Notes: a model not told the origin generated them from the sequence alone. A stretch of DNA of 64,000 bases from Paracoccus aeridis (GCF_004923205.2 NZ_SELD02000001.1:62001-126000); one strand, 5' to 3'; positions 34,295-42,692 are shown, counted from the stretch's first letter. Program-made: numbers and translations.

Positions 34295-36172
34295 TCAGTT
34301 CGCGGGCGCCCGGCCCGCGTCCGACCACCAGGTGTCGGGCATGAAGCCCGGCCAGTCGCCGTAGACCGGCAGCCGCTCGGGGTAGTGCAGGGCCGATGAG
34401 TAGGCGATCCGGCTGACCGGCGAGTAGGAAACCGGGATCACGTAGCGCCCCGTCGTCAGCAGCCGGTCCAGCGCCTGGACGGCGGCGGCGTAGTCCTCGG
34501 CGGAGGTCGCGTTCACCATCCGGTCGATCATCGCGTCGACGGCGGGCGAAGCCACGCCCATCCAGTTCTTGCTGCCGTCCTGCGTGGCGCTGGCCGATCC
34601 CCAGTAGAGCGCCTGCTCGTTCCCCGGCGACAGTGACAGGCCGCGCTCGTACCAGGCCATGCCGAAGTCGAAGCGGTTGGTGCGCTCGATGAACTGGGCG
34701 CTGTCCAGCAGCGTCACGCGCGGGCGGATGCCGATGTGCTTCAGCGCCTCGGTGTAGACATCGACGATGCGCTGCACCTCGGACCCGGACCGCATGGCGG
34801 TGCCGGACTGGTTCAGCACGATGTCGAAGGCGAAGGGGGTGCCGTCCTCGCGCCGCAGCGCGCCGTCGTCGTGGATGGTCCAGCCGGCGTCCTTCAGCAG
34901 CGTCAGCGCCGCCCGCAGCCCCTTGCGGTCCAGCGCCTGCGCGGCCCCGGGCGGCAGGACGTAGCCGTCCATCGCCCCCGGCGGCAGGTCCGCCGCAAAG
35001 GGGGACAGCAGCGCCGCGACATCGGGACCCGCCGCGCCGGGGCGCATGGCGAGGTCCGAGTTCGCGAAGTAGCTCGTGATCCGCGGGTCGGTGCCGCCGG
35101 TCAGGGTCATATTGATGAACTGGTAGTTGAACGCCTCGATCATCGCCTGCCGCACCCGCCAGTCGGCGAAGACCGGATTGCGGGTGTTCATGACCAGCCC
35201 CATGATCCCGGACGGGCGCTTGTGCGGGATCTCGGCCTGCAGCACGCGCCCCGCGGCCAGCAGCGGGAAGTTGTATTCGCCGGCCCATTTGGCCGGGTCC
35301 AGCTCGCGCCAGGCGTCGATCTCTCCGGCCTTGAAGGCCTGGAACATGGCGTTGGTGTCGGCGAAGTAGTCGTAGCGGATCGTGTCGAGGTTGTGCAGCC
35401 CGCGGTTCACGGGCAGGTCGCGCCCCCACCAGTCGGGATCGCGCGTGAAGGTCACGGACCGGCCCGGATCGACCCGGCCGATGACGTAGGGGCCGGACCC
35501 GATCGGCGGCTCGAGCGACGAGTCAGCAAAATCCTTCCCCTCCCACTGCGCCTTCTTCAGCACCGGCCGCATCCCCATCAGCATCGCAAGCTCGCGGTCG
35601 GGGGTGTCGAAGGTGAAGCGCACGCTGCGGGGGCCGGTCTGCTCCATCTTCCCGACCTTGCCCCAGGTGCCGGCGTAGCGGGGGTGGCCCCTGGTCCCCA
35701 GCGTCTCGTAGGACCACATCACGTCCTCGACCGTGACGGGCGAGCCGTCCGAGAACGTCGCCTCCGGGCGCAGCGTGAACTCGACCCAGGTGCGATCGGG
35801 GTCGGTTTCCACGCTCTCGGCAAGAAGGCCGTACAGGCTGAACGGCTCGTCGATGGACCGGAACATCAGCGTCTCGGCGACGAGGTTGCCCACCGCCCAG
35901 ACGGCGTTTCCCTTGAGCACCCACGGCTTCAGCGAATCGAAGCTGCCCGGCTCGGCGAGGCGAATCGTCCCGCCCTTCGGCGCGTCCGGGTTAACATAAG
36001 GCAGCGCGGTGAAGCCGTCAGGCAGGGCAGGTTCTCCAACCATTGCAATGGCATGTCGGGGCTCGGCGACGCTTGCCAGCGGCATCGCTGCAACAGTCGC
36101 ACAGGCGAGAACCATCACGCGAAGCACACGCAGGATCGCGGATTCGTCAGCAATTTTGAAGATTCGCGTCAT
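34295..36172 (-). CDS. Peptide-type ABC substrate-binding protein
   Basis: 625-residue family 5 extracellular solute-binding protein. A long signal region MTRIFKIADESAILRVLRVM...PLASVA is cleaved near residue 38. NPDAPKGGTIRLAEPGSFDSL, FTLRPEATFSDGSPVTVEDV, PPIGSGPYVIG and RVRQAMIEAFNYQFINMTL are the family's signatures (similar to YejA/murein peptide receptors). It delivers oligopeptides or related ligands to an ABC importer, whose other parts are not here. ATG 36172 has only a weak GCAGG site; the much longer open frame upstream is not coding-like. Confidence 0.88.
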   Translation of the reverse strand: MTRIFKIADESAILRVLRVMVLACATVAAMPLASVAEPRHAIAMVGEPALPDGFTALPYVNPDAPKGGTIRLAEPGSFDSLKPWVLKGNAVWAVGNLVAETLMFRSIDEPFSLYGLLAESVETDPDRTWVEFTLRPEATFSDGSPVTVEDVMWSYETLGTRGHPRYAGTWGKVGKMEQTGPRSVRFTFDTPDRELAMLMGMRPVLKKAQWEGKDFADSSLEPPIGSGPYVIGRVDPGRSVTFTRDPDWWGRDLPVNRGLHNLDTIRYDYFADTNAMFQAFKAGEIDAWRELDPAKWAGEYNFPLLAAGRVLQAEIPHKRPSGIMGLVMNTRNPVFADWRVRQAMIEAFNYQFINMTLTGGTDPRITSYFANSDLAMRPGAAGPDVAALLSPFAADLPPGAMDGYVLPPGAAQALDRKGLRAALTLLKDAGWTIHDDGALRREDGTPFAFDIVLNQSGTAMRSGSEVQRIVDVYTEALKHIGIRPRVTLLDSAQFIERTNRFDFGMAWYERGLSLSPGNEQALYWGSASATQDGSKNWMGVASPAVDAMIDRMVNATSAEDYAAAVQALDRLLTTGRYVIPVSYSPVSRIAYSSALHYPERLPVYGDWPGFMPDTWWSDAGRAPAN

Positions 36173-36255
36173 CGCCTGCTCGCTCGCCGTCCGGTGCGTC
36201 CCGGTTCTTTGCAGACAACCGTAACGAACCGGCGGCGGGCTGGCAAACTTGAGCC

Positions 36256-36284
36256 TTGGACTCACGGGCCGGAGGGCGTATATC
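36256..36284 (+). promoter_or_regulatory. Promoter of the candidate small RNA
   Basis: TTGGAC (36256-36261) and TATATC (36279-36284) are 17 bases apart on the plus strand. The predicted start near 36291 lies 76 bases before a strong terminator. No plus-strand gene lies between, so the promoter and terminator frame a short non-coding transcript. Confidence 0.5.
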
Positions 36285-36290
36285 GAACTC

Positions 36291-36367
36291 ACTGCTCGAT
36301 AGGTTTCTTGCCTGTATGAAACCTGCCTCATGACTTGACGCCCGCCTTGTGCGGGCGTCTTTTTTTT
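36291..36367 (+). ncRNA. Candidate ~77-nt small RNA
   Basis: Between a good promoter and a strong terminator lies a short transcript with its own hairpin: AGGTTTC (36301-36307) pairs with GAAACCT (36318-36324) around a 10-base loop TTGCCTGTAT, followed by the linker GCCTCATGACTT and the terminator stem. No ORF with a ribosome site fits. The linker and loop are free to base-pair with target mRNAs. It is divergent from the peptide-binding protein gene and could act on its or other mRNAs. No family is claimed. Confidence 0.6.
36337..36367 (+). terminator. Rho-independent terminator of the candidate small RNA
   Basis: Perfect 9-bp stem GACGCCCGC / GCGGGCGTC with loop CTTGT, then eight Ts. It acts only in the plus direction, yet the nearest plus-strand gene before it is glyS, 2.7 kb away and already terminated. 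It therefore must end a local transcript. Confidence 0.9.
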
Positions 36368-36469
36368 GGCCGTTGTCCGCTGGTCGCGGCCCGTGACGGC
36401 AGGCGTGTCCGGCACGGAAAAGGCCCGCCTGGCTGGCGGGCCTTGCGCGAAGGGCGCCGATCGCGCGGC

Positions 36470-37042
36470 TCAGCGCCTACGGCGGGGGCGGCGGCGGCCA
36501 GGCGGGCCGTCGATCATCCGCATCGTTCCTTCCAGCACCAGGCCATAGACCAAGTGCGCGATCAGCCCGCGCGCGTGGGCCTGCCACGGATAGTCCTGCG
36601 GCTTCGCACCCGCGCCGGTGATCGTGTTCAGCCCTTCGTCGTGAACGAGGAACAGCCCCAGGCCGAACAGCGTGCCGCCGCCCGCGGTCAGTGCCGGCGC
36701 CCGGTCCCGCATCGCCGCATAGGCGAGCGCCGGTCCCATGCCAAGCGCCAGGTGGACCGCGACGCCCGCCGGGTGCTGATTGTCGGGCCCCTTCGGTTCG
36801 ATGTCGGTCCCCATCGCGCGCGCGATCTTGCGCGCGATCACATGGCCGGGGTCCAGCCTGCCGGGCCTGACGCTGCGGGTCCGTTCGCGCGTTTCGGGAT
36901 CGAGATGGTTCCACATGTACCAGTCCAGCCGGTCCAGCGCGACCGTGGCCGCGACCGCCCCGACGGCGCCCTTCAGAAGGGCGCCGCCGAAATCGTCCTC
37001 ATTGTCATTGTAATCGTCATCGTCGCTGCCGCGATGTGCCAT
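36470..37042 (-). CDS. DUF1440-like inner membrane protein
   Basis: 190 residues. The acidic N-terminus (GSDDDDYNDNEDDFGG) precedes GALLKGAVGAVAATVALDRLDW, then AVHLALGMGPALAYAAMRD, GGGTLFGLGLFLVHDEGLN and HLVYGLVLEGTMRMIDG, four hydrophobic segments resembling the DUF1440/YagU pattern. It ends in an Arg-rich tail RRRPRRRR facing the cytoplasm. It starts with ATG 37042 (GGAG ten bases before). Function unknown; it is next to bdhA on the opposite strand. Family assignment is tentative. Confidence 0.55.
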   Translation of the reverse strand: MAHRGSDDDDYNDNEDDFGGALLKGAVGAVAATVALDRLDWYMWNHLDPETRERTRSVRPGRLDPGHVIARKIARAMGTDIEPKGPDNQHPAGVAVHLALGMGPALAYAAMRDRAPALTAGGGTLFGLGLFLVHDEGLNTITGAGAKPQDYPWQAHARGLIAHLVYGLVLEGTMRMIDGPPGRRRPRRRR

Positions 37043-37192
37043 GATCGTCAAACTCCGCCGGTTTGTCGTTCATCCCAACCTTGGCGGCTGCGGGACGGTT
37101 CCGGTCGCACGCCGCCCATGACGCGGGGACTGGCGGATCCGGGCCGCCGGCGTCTATGGTCCGGGCAGGACAAGCGCGCAGCGGGGTGGCAG

Positions 37193-37975
37193 ATGACTGA
37201 ACGGATCCTTGCCGGCAAGACGGCGGTCGTCACCGGATCGAACAGCGGCATCGGGCTGGGGGTCGCCGCCGCGCTGGCGCAGGCGGGCGCGGACCTGGTC
37301 ATCAACAGCTTCACCGACGCGGCCGAGGATCACGCGCTGGCCGAACGGCTTGCCGCCGAGCATGGCGTCACGGCCCGCTACATCCAGGCCGACATGTCCC
37401 GCGCTGCCGACTGCCGCGCGCTGATCGAGAAGGCGGGGCGCTGCGACATTCTCGTGAACAACGCGGGCATCCAGCACGTCGCGCCCATTCCCGACTTCCC
37501 GGCCGAGAAATGGGACCAGATCATCGCGATCAACCTGTCCTCGGCGTTCCACACCACGGCCGCGGCGCTGCCCGTGATGCGGGCGGCGGGCTGGGGCAGG
37601 GTCGTCAACATCGCCTCAGCCCACGGGCTGACCGCCTCGCCCTTCAAGTCGGCCTATGTCGCGGCCAAGCACGGGGTCGTCGGGCTGTCCAAGGTCACGG
37701 CGCTGGAAACCGCGACCGACCCGATCACCTGCAACGCCATCTGCCCCGGCTACGTGCTCACGCCGATCATCGAGGCGCAGATCCCCGACCAGATGAAGAC
37801 CCACGGCATGAGCCGCGAGGACGTGATCGCGAAGGTCATGCTGCAACGCCAGCCGTCGGGCGCGTTCGCGACGGTGGACCAGATCGGCGGCACGGCGGTG
37901 TTCCTGTGCTCGCCCGCGGCCGACCAGATCACCGGGACGACGATCAGCGTGGACGGTGGCTGGACCGCGCTCTGA
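37193..37975 (+). CDS. bdhA: 3-hydroxybutyrate dehydrogenase
   Basis: 260-residue short-chain dehydrogenase that interconverts 3-hydroxybutyrate and acetoacetate, part of PHB turnover. The NAD site is TGSNSGIG (14-21), the catalytic set Ser142, Tyr155, Lys159 in SAYVAAKHG, and NNAG at 89-92. AICPGYVLTPIIEAQIPDQ and the C-terminal TTISVDGGWTAL are characteristic of BdhA. Length is usual. It starts at ATG 37193. The convergent LysR gene ends 15 bases after its stop. Confidence 0.9.
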   Translation: MTERILAGKTAVVTGSNSGIGLGVAAALAQAGADLVINSFTDAAEDHALAERLAAEHGVTARYIQADMSRAADCRALIEKAGRCDILVNNAGIQHVAPIPDFPAEKWDQIIAINLSSAFHTTAAALPVMRAAGWGRVVNIASAHGLTASPFKSAYVAAKHGVVGLSKVTALETATDPITCNAICPGYVLTPIIEAQIPDQMKTHGMSREDVIAKVMLQRQPSGAFATVDQIGGTAVFLCSPAADQITGTTISVDGGWTAL

Positions 37976-37990
37976 CGACCCTGCGGCGGC

Positions 37991-38872
37991 TCAGTTGTCC
38001 GCCGCCGCCTGATCGGTCAGGAACCGGCGCAGACGCCTGATGACGGGGCGGTTGCGGCGGGCCGTCGGGTAGACCAGCCAGTAGGCCTTGCCGTTGCGCG
38101 CCTCGATGTCGAAGGGCTGGACCAGCGCGCCGCTGGCGAGTTCGGCCCGGAAGAAGCGCGGCGTCAGCAGGACGACCCCCGCGCCCGCGATCGCGGCCTT
38201 CGCCTCGTGCACCTGGTTGCCGAGCGAAAGGCCCGGGCGGGGAAGGCAGGGGGGATGGTCGATCCCGGCCGCGGCCAGCCATTCGGCCCAGCACGGGTCC
38301 ATCGGGTCAAGCCACGGCAGCGGGACGACGTCGGCGGGCGACCGGAGCGGCCCCCACTTGCCCAGCAGCGACGGCGACAGCATGGGCGTCAGCGTGATGT
38401 CGAACAGGTGGTGCGCGTCGGTCCCCGGCCAGTTGCCGTCGCCGTAGCGGATCGCCACGTCGAAATCCTCGCGAGCGAAGTCCACCACGCGTTCCGAGCT
38501 GTCCAGCCGCACCGCGACCTCGGGGTTGTCCAGCTGGAACAGCCCCAGCCGCTGGACCAGCCAGTTGGTCGCGAAGGTCGGCAGCGTCGTGATCGACAGC
38601 GTCTGCTGCGCGGGGGCCTGCGCCCAGGCCGTGCGAAGCTGGCCGAACGCCGCCCGCGTGGGCGCGGCAAGGCGGTGCCCGGCTTCGGTCAGCGCGACGC
38701 CCCGCGGCTGGCGCAGGAACAGCGCCCCGCCCAGCCGTTCCTCCAGCAGGCGGATCTGGTAGCTGACGCCGGCCTGCGTCATCCCCAGTTCCGCCGCGGC
38801 GGCGGTGAAGGACAGGTGCCGCGCCACCGCCTCGAACACGCGGATGGCGGCGAGGGGAGGGATCGCTTCCAC
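37991..38872 (-). CDS. LysR-family transcriptional regulator (GcvA-like)
   Basis: 293 residues. The winged HTH is AIRVFEAVARHLSFTAAAAE followed by TQAGVSYQIRLLEERLG, in the GcvA-like branch that uses a VSxQI recognition helix. The ligand domain covers ~90-290. Its targets are unknown: bdhA is convergent, and the small DUF1127-like gene is divergent across about 100 bases, making the latter and itself the likely local targets. Confidence 0.9.
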   Translation of the reverse strand: MEAIPPLAAIRVFEAVARHLSFTAAAAELGMTQAGVSYQIRLLEERLGGALFLRQPRGVALTEAGHRLAAPTRAAFGQLRTAWAQAPAQQTLSITTLPTFATNWLVQRLGLFQLDNPEVAVRLDSSERVVDFAREDFDVAIRYGDGNWPGTDAHHLFDITLTPMLSPSLLGKWGPLRSPADVVPLPWLDPMDPCWAEWLAAAGIDHPPCLPRPGLSLGNQVHEAKAAIAGAGVVLLTPRFFRAELASGALVQPFDIEARNGKAYWLVYPTARRNRPVIRRLRRFLTDQAAADN

Positions 38873-38974
38873 AAGTCGTCCTTATGCCGGCGTGCCGGCG
38901 GTTGATTGGTCGTGCGGGCCCGAAGGTAGCAATGTGGACCCATCCCGCAAGCCTGCCCTGAAAGGAGCTTCGCT

Positions 38975-39274
38975 ATGTCACCGACCGTCGTCCAGCTTTC
39001 CGGCGCCGCGCCCGTCTTCCTTCGCGACATGGATTGCGCGCGCGCCGACAGTCTCGCCACCGTCCTGCGCCGCTGGTACGCGGACCGCAGCGCCCGTGCC
39101 CGCTGCCGCCGGGCGCAGGCCGCGGTCCGCCGCCGGTTGAGGGAACTGCCCCCGCATCTGCGCCGCGACGTGGGGCTGGACGAAGGCCTGCCCGCCGCGC
39201 GCTTCGTCAACGGCGGCCGCACCTTCGTGGTCAACGACCGGCCCGATCCGACGCTGAGCGGCTATCACTGGTAA
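38975..39274 (+). CDS. DUF1127-like small protein
   Basis: 99 residues, with a basic helical middle (RRWYADRSARARCRRAQAAVRRRLRELPPHLRRDVGLDEG) that ends in the LPPxLRRDVGL pattern of DUF1127 proteins, known in some Rhodobacterales to bind RNA. The extra C-terminal ~30 residues (GGRTFVVNDRPDPTLSGYHW) are not usual. AAAGGAG lies eight bases before the ATG. It is divergent from the LysR gene. Confidence 0.6.
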   Translation: MSPTVVQLSGAAPVFLRDMDCARADSLATVLRRWYADRSARARCRRAQAAVRRRLRELPPHLRRDVGLDEGLPAARFVNGGRTFVVNDRPDPTLSGYHW

Positions 39275-39400
39275 GCCCCTCGCCATCGGCCCCGGCCCGG
39301 ACGTCCCGGCTGGGGCTGACCTCTGCGCTGTCCGCGCTGCCATTGACTTCGCGCGCACGGGCAGGTCCCTTCCGCTGACACCAACGCAAGGGGGAACGGC

Positions 39401-40183
39401 ATGGATCTGGGGATCAGGGGCAAGAAGGCGCTCGTCTGCGCCTCGTCGAAGGGTCTGGGGCGCGGCTGCGCCGAGGCGCTGGCGGCCGAAGGGGTGGACC
39501 TCGTCATCAACGCCCGCACGCCCGAGACGCTGGAGCGTACCGCGACCGAGATCGCGGACAGGCACGGCGTGACCGTGACCCCGGTCGCCGCCGACATCAC
39601 CACAGGGGACGGCCGCGCCAGGGTGCTCGACGCGCTGGGCGGGCAGGCCGACATCCTCGTCAACAACGCGGGCGGCCCGCCGCCCGGCGTCTGGACCGAC
39701 TGGAACCGCGACGACTTCATCCGCGCGCTCGACGGCAACATGCTGAGCGCGATCGCGCTGATGCAGGCGCTGGTGCCCGGCATGATGGACCGGGGCTGGG
39801 GCCGGGTCGTCAACATCACGTCCGCCGCGGTCCGGTCGCCCATCGCCGAGCTGGGGCTGTCGAACAGCGCCCGGTCGGGGCTGACCGGGTTCGTCGCGGG
39901 CATGTCGCGGCAGGTCGCGGCCAGGGGGGTCTGCGTCAACAACCTGCTGCCGGGGCTGCACGCGACCGACCGTGCGGTAGCGCTGGATACCGGCATCTCG
40001 AAGGCGCAGGGCATCAGCATCGACGAGGCGCGCGCCCGCCGCCAGGCCGGCATTCCCGCCGGCTGCTATGGCCTGCCCGAGGACTTCGGCGCCGCCTGCG
40101 CGTTCCTGTGTTCCCAGCACGCGCGCTTCATCGTCGGCCAGAACGTGCTGCTGGACGGCGGCGCGTGGAACTCGTCGATCTGA
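39401..40183 (+). CDS. SDR-fold protein lacking the catalytic Tyr/Lys
   Basis: 260 residues with the SDR fold. The cofactor loop is SSKGLGRG (15-22), NNAGG at 88-92, and NITSAAVRSP at 138-147 gives Ser141. Where YxxxK should lie the sequence is SNSAR (154-158), so the usual catalytic Tyr and Lys are absent. This atypical subgroup resembles 3-oxoacyl reductases and often keeps a role that is unclear. AAGGGGGAAC precedes the ATG. It may be a pseudoenzyme or use other residues. Confidence 0.8.
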   Translation: MDLGIRGKKALVCASSKGLGRGCAEALAAEGVDLVINARTPETLERTATEIADRHGVTVTPVAADITTGDGRARVLDALGGQADILVNNAGGPPPGVWTDWNRDDFIRALDGNMLSAIALMQALVPGMMDRGWGRVVNITSAAVRSPIAELGLSNSARSGLTGFVAGMSRQVAARGVCVNNLLPGLHATDRAVALDTGISKAQGISIDEARARRQAGIPAGCYGLPEDFGAACAFLCSQHARFIVGQNVLLDGGAWNSSI

Positions 40184-40250
40184 CGCAAGCCCGGAACCCC
40201 TTCGCGGGCGGCGTGTTGGACACAGGCAACCGCTCCGGAGGAGGTCTGCC

Positions 40251-40556
40251 ATGCCGCGCGGCGACAAGGATGCCTATACCGACAAGCAGAAGCGCAAGGC
40301 CCGGCACATCGCCGAGGGCTACGAGGAGCGCGGCATGGGCGAGGAGCGCGCCGAGCAGATCGCCTGGGCCACGGTGAACAAGGAAGACGGCGGCGGAAAC
40401 AGGTCGGGCTCGGGCCGCGGCAAGCCCGACAACCACGAATCGGCAAGGATAGGCGGCGCGCGCGGCGGCAAGGCCAGCGCCGGACGATCCGCCGCGGAAA
40501 AGTCCGCGGCGGCGAAGAAGGGCTGGGAAACGCGACGCAGGAACGGGAACGCCTGA
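40251..40556 (+). CDS. Small basic plasmid-stabilisation-like protein
   Basis: 101 residues. MPRGDKDAYTDKQKRKARHI with EERGMGEERAEQIAWATVNK is a sequence type often labelled plasmid stabilization protein, found on chromosomes too. The C-terminal half is Gly/Lys/Ala-rich (GGARGGKASAGRSAAEKSAAAKKGW), KGG-like and probably disordered. CGGAGGAGGT before the ATG is a strong ribosome site. The real function is not known and no antitoxin/toxin partner is seen. Confidence 0.6.
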   Translation: MPRGDKDAYTDKQKRKARHIAEGYEERGMGEERAEQIAWATVNKEDGGGNRSGSGRGKPDNHESARIGGARGGKASAGRSAAEKSAAAKKGWETRRRNGNA

Positions 40557-40574
40557 GCGCCGGAGGAAACGCCG

Positions 40575-40907
40575 ATGCAGCACCAGAGCCACGACATGCA
40601 GGCCTGCATCGACGCCTGCCTGACCTGCTACCGCACCTGCCATTCCATGCTGATGGGCCATTGCGTCGAGACGGGCGGCGACCATGTCGCGCCTGACCAT
40701 GTCCGCACCATGGCCGCCTGCGCGGAAATGTGCCGGGCCGCCGCCCATGTCATGCTGACCGGATCGGACCTTCACCGCCACAGCTGCCGCGCCTGCGCCG
40801 AGATCTGCGAGGCCTGCGCGGCCGACTGCGAGCGGCTGGACGGGATGGAGGATTGCGTCAGCGCCTGCCGCGCCTGCGCCCGGGAATGCCGCCGGATGGC
40901 CGCCTGA
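40575..40907 (+). CDS. Four-helix-bundle copper-binding protein (Csp-like)
   Basis: 110 residues with about 16 Cys in repeated CxxxC spacing: CIDACLTCYRTC, CAEMC, CRACAEICEACAADC and CVSACRACAREC. This is the pattern of copper storage proteins (Csp/DUF326), in which Cys facing the core of the bundle bind many Cu(I). No Tat or Sec signal is present, so it is a cytosolic form. It starts with an ATG at 40575 after GCCGGAGGAAACGCCG. It lies 18 bases after the preceding gene and may share its transcript. Confidence 0.85.
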   Translation: MQHQSHDMQACIDACLTCYRTCHSMLMGHCVETGGDHVAPDHVRTMAACAEMCRAAAHVMLTGSDLHRHSCRACAEICEACAADCERLDGMEDCVSACRACARECRRMAA

Positions 40908-40945
40908 AAAGGCGCGGCGCGCCGGGTCCGGGCGAGACAAAACCC

Positions 40946-40975
40946 TTGCCAGCGAACCCCCGGCCCGGCTATCGG
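40946..40975 (+). promoter_or_regulatory. Candidate gcv promoter
   Basis: TTGCCA (40946-40951) and TATCGG (40970-40975) are 18 bases apart, and the predicted start falls right before the glycine riboswitch at about 40983. Confidence 0.4.
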
Positions 40976-40985
40976 GAAGCCGGAT

Positions 40986-41160
40986 ACCGGGAGACGCTGG
41001 CGCTTCCCAGGGCCGAAGGAGCAGCCGCCCCGGCAAACTCTCAGGCAAAAGGACCGGGTCCGCACGACACTCTGAAGAGAGGTTGCCTTTCGGGGCCGCC
41101 CGCCGAAGGATAACGATCTCAGGCGCCCCTTGCCGCAAGGCGGGGCAGGGACAGAGGGGG
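40986..41160 (+). promoter_or_regulatory. Tandem glycine riboswitch
   Basis: Two glycine aptamers in series. Aptamer 1 shows GGGAGACGC, then GGCCGAAGGAGCAGCC and AACTCTCAGGCAAAAGGACC; aptamer 2 begins ACTCTGAAGAGAGG and shows CGCCGAAGGATAACG, ATCTCAGGCGCCCC and AGGGACAGAGGGGGC. The core strings CCGAAGGA and CTCAGGC occur once in each, as in the gcvT element. It controls gcvTHP in response to glycine; the final GGGGGCAT region is close to the gcvT ribosome site at 41191. Confidence 0.93.
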
Positions 41161-41201
41161 CATCTGGTTCGCAGCGCGCCGCGCTGCCAAGGGGGATGCC
41201 G

Positions 41202-42323
41202 ATGGAAGACCTGCGCCGCACGCCGCTTCACGACCTGCACGCTTCGCTTGGCGCGAAGATGGTGCCCTTTGCCGGCTGGGACATGCCGGTGCAATACCCG
41301 ATGGGCGTGCTGAACGAGCACCTGCACACCCGCGCCGCGGCCGGGCTCTTCGACGTGAGCCACATGGGGCAGGTGATCCTGCGCGGCGAGAACGCGGCGC
41401 GGGCGCTGGAGACGCTGGTTCCCGCCGACATCGAGGGGCTTTCGCCCGGGCGCCAGCGCTACGGGCTGTTCACGAACGAGCAGGGCGGGATCCTCGACGA
41501 CCTGATGATCGCCAGCAAGACGGGCGCGGGCGGCGACCACCTGTTCCTGGTCGTGAACGCCGCCTGCGCCGACCAGGACATCGAACATCTGCGCAAGCTG
41601 GAGGCGCTGGGGATTTCCGTCGAGCCCGTGACCGACCGCGCGCTGCTGGCGCTGCAGGGGCCGGGGGCCGAGACGGCGCTGGCGGCGCTGGTTCCCGGCG
41701 GGGCCGGCATGCGGTTCATGGACGTGGCCGACCTCGACTGGGAAGGCACCACCCTGTGGGTCAGCCGCTCTGGCTATACCGGCGAGGACGGGTTCGAGAT
41801 CTCGGTCCCCGCCGCCCGCGCCGAGGACCTCGCCCGCGCGCTGCTGGCACAGGACGGCGTGGCCCCGATCGGCCTTGGCGCCCGCGACAGCCTGCGGCTG
41901 GAAGCCGGGCTGCCGCTTTACGGCCACGACATGAGCGCGGACGTGACCCCCGCGCAGGCCGGCCTCGGCTGGTCGATCCAGAAGGTCCGCCGGACCGGCG
42001 GCGCGCGCGAGGGCGGTTTTCCGGGCGCGGACCGGATCCTGCCCGAACTCGGCGCCGCGACCCGCACCCGCCGCGGCCTGCGCCCCACCGGCCGCGCCCC
42101 GATCCGCGAGGGCGTGGCGCTGTTCGACGCAGCCGAAGGCGGCAACGAGATCGGCACCGTCACCTCGGGCGGGTTCGGCCCCTCGCTGGGCGGGCCGATG
42201 GCGATGGCGATCATCCCCGCCGAAATCCCCGACGGCGCCACCGTCCATGCCGAACTTCGCGGCCGCCGCATCCCCGTGACGGTCGTGCCCACCCCCTTCG
42301 TCAAGCCAACCTACAAACGCTGA
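41202..42323 (+). CDS. gcvT: Aminomethyltransferase, glycine cleavage T protein
   Basis: 373-residue folate-dependent T protein, which releases ammonia and makes methylene-THF from the lipoyl arm of GcvH. TPLHDLHASLGAKMVPFAGWDMPVQY, FDVSHMGQV, VSRSGYTGEDGFEISVPA and GLGARDSLRLEAGLPLYGHD are diagnostic. ATG 41202 is preferred over 41196 for its distance from GGGGG. It lies immediately after the glycine riboswitch, so expression should rise with glycine. Confidence 0.96.
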   Translation: MEDLRRTPLHDLHASLGAKMVPFAGWDMPVQYPMGVLNEHLHTRAAAGLFDVSHMGQVILRGENAARALETLVPADIEGLSPGRQRYGLFTNEQGGILDDLMIASKTGAGGDHLFLVVNAACADQDIEHLRKLEALGISVEPVTDRALLALQGPGAETALAALVPGGAGMRFMDVADLDWEGTTLWVSRSGYTGEDGFEISVPAARAEDLARALLAQDGVAPIGLGARDSLRLEAGLPLYGHDMSADVTPAQAGLGWSIQKVRRTGGAREGGFPGADRILPELGAATRTRRGLRPTGRAPIREGVALFDAAEGGNEIGTVTSGGFGPSLGGPMAMAIIPAEIPDGATVHAELRGRRIPVTVVPTPFVKPTYKR

Positions 42324-42332
42324 GGCCAGCCC

Positions 42333-42692
42333 ATGCTGAAATACACCGAAGACCACGAATGGCTGCGCGCCGAGGGTGACGAGATCGTCGTCGGCATCAC
42401 CCGCCACGCCAGCGAGCAGCTGGGCGATGTCGTGTTCGTCGAACTGCCCGAGGAGGGCCGGGAGGTCGAGGCGGGCGAGGAGATCGTGGTGATCGAGTCC
42501 GTCAAGGCCGCCTCCGACATCGTGGCCCCGGTTTCGGGGACGGTGACGGCGGTGAACGCGGCGCTGGCCGACGCGCCGGGCGGCGTCAACGACGATCCCA
42601 TGGCCGCCTGGTTCTTCCGCATCAGGCCCGCGGACGGCGTGAGCCTTGACGGCTTCATGGACGAGGCCGCGTATAACGAGCTGATCGGCTGA
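42333..42692 (+). CDS. gcvH: Glycine cleavage system H protein
   Basis: 119-residue lipoyl carrier shuttling aminomethyl between P, T and L proteins. The lipoyl Lys58 lies in VVIESVKAASD; GVTRHA-like GITRHASEQLGDVVFVELPE is typical. It starts nine bases after the gcvT stop. Normal length. Confidence 0.97.
   Translation: MLKYTEDHEWLRAEGDEIVVGITRHASEQLGDVVFVELPEEGREVEAGEEIVVIESVKAASDIVAPVSGTVTAVNAALADAPGGVNDDPMAAWFFRIRPADGVSLDGFMDEAAYNELIG

Noticed and set aside
35523..35924. Minus-strand ORF inside the peptide-binding protein gene
   Set aside because: It is the same strand but a different frame within a well-supported gene, rich in Arg and without motifs.
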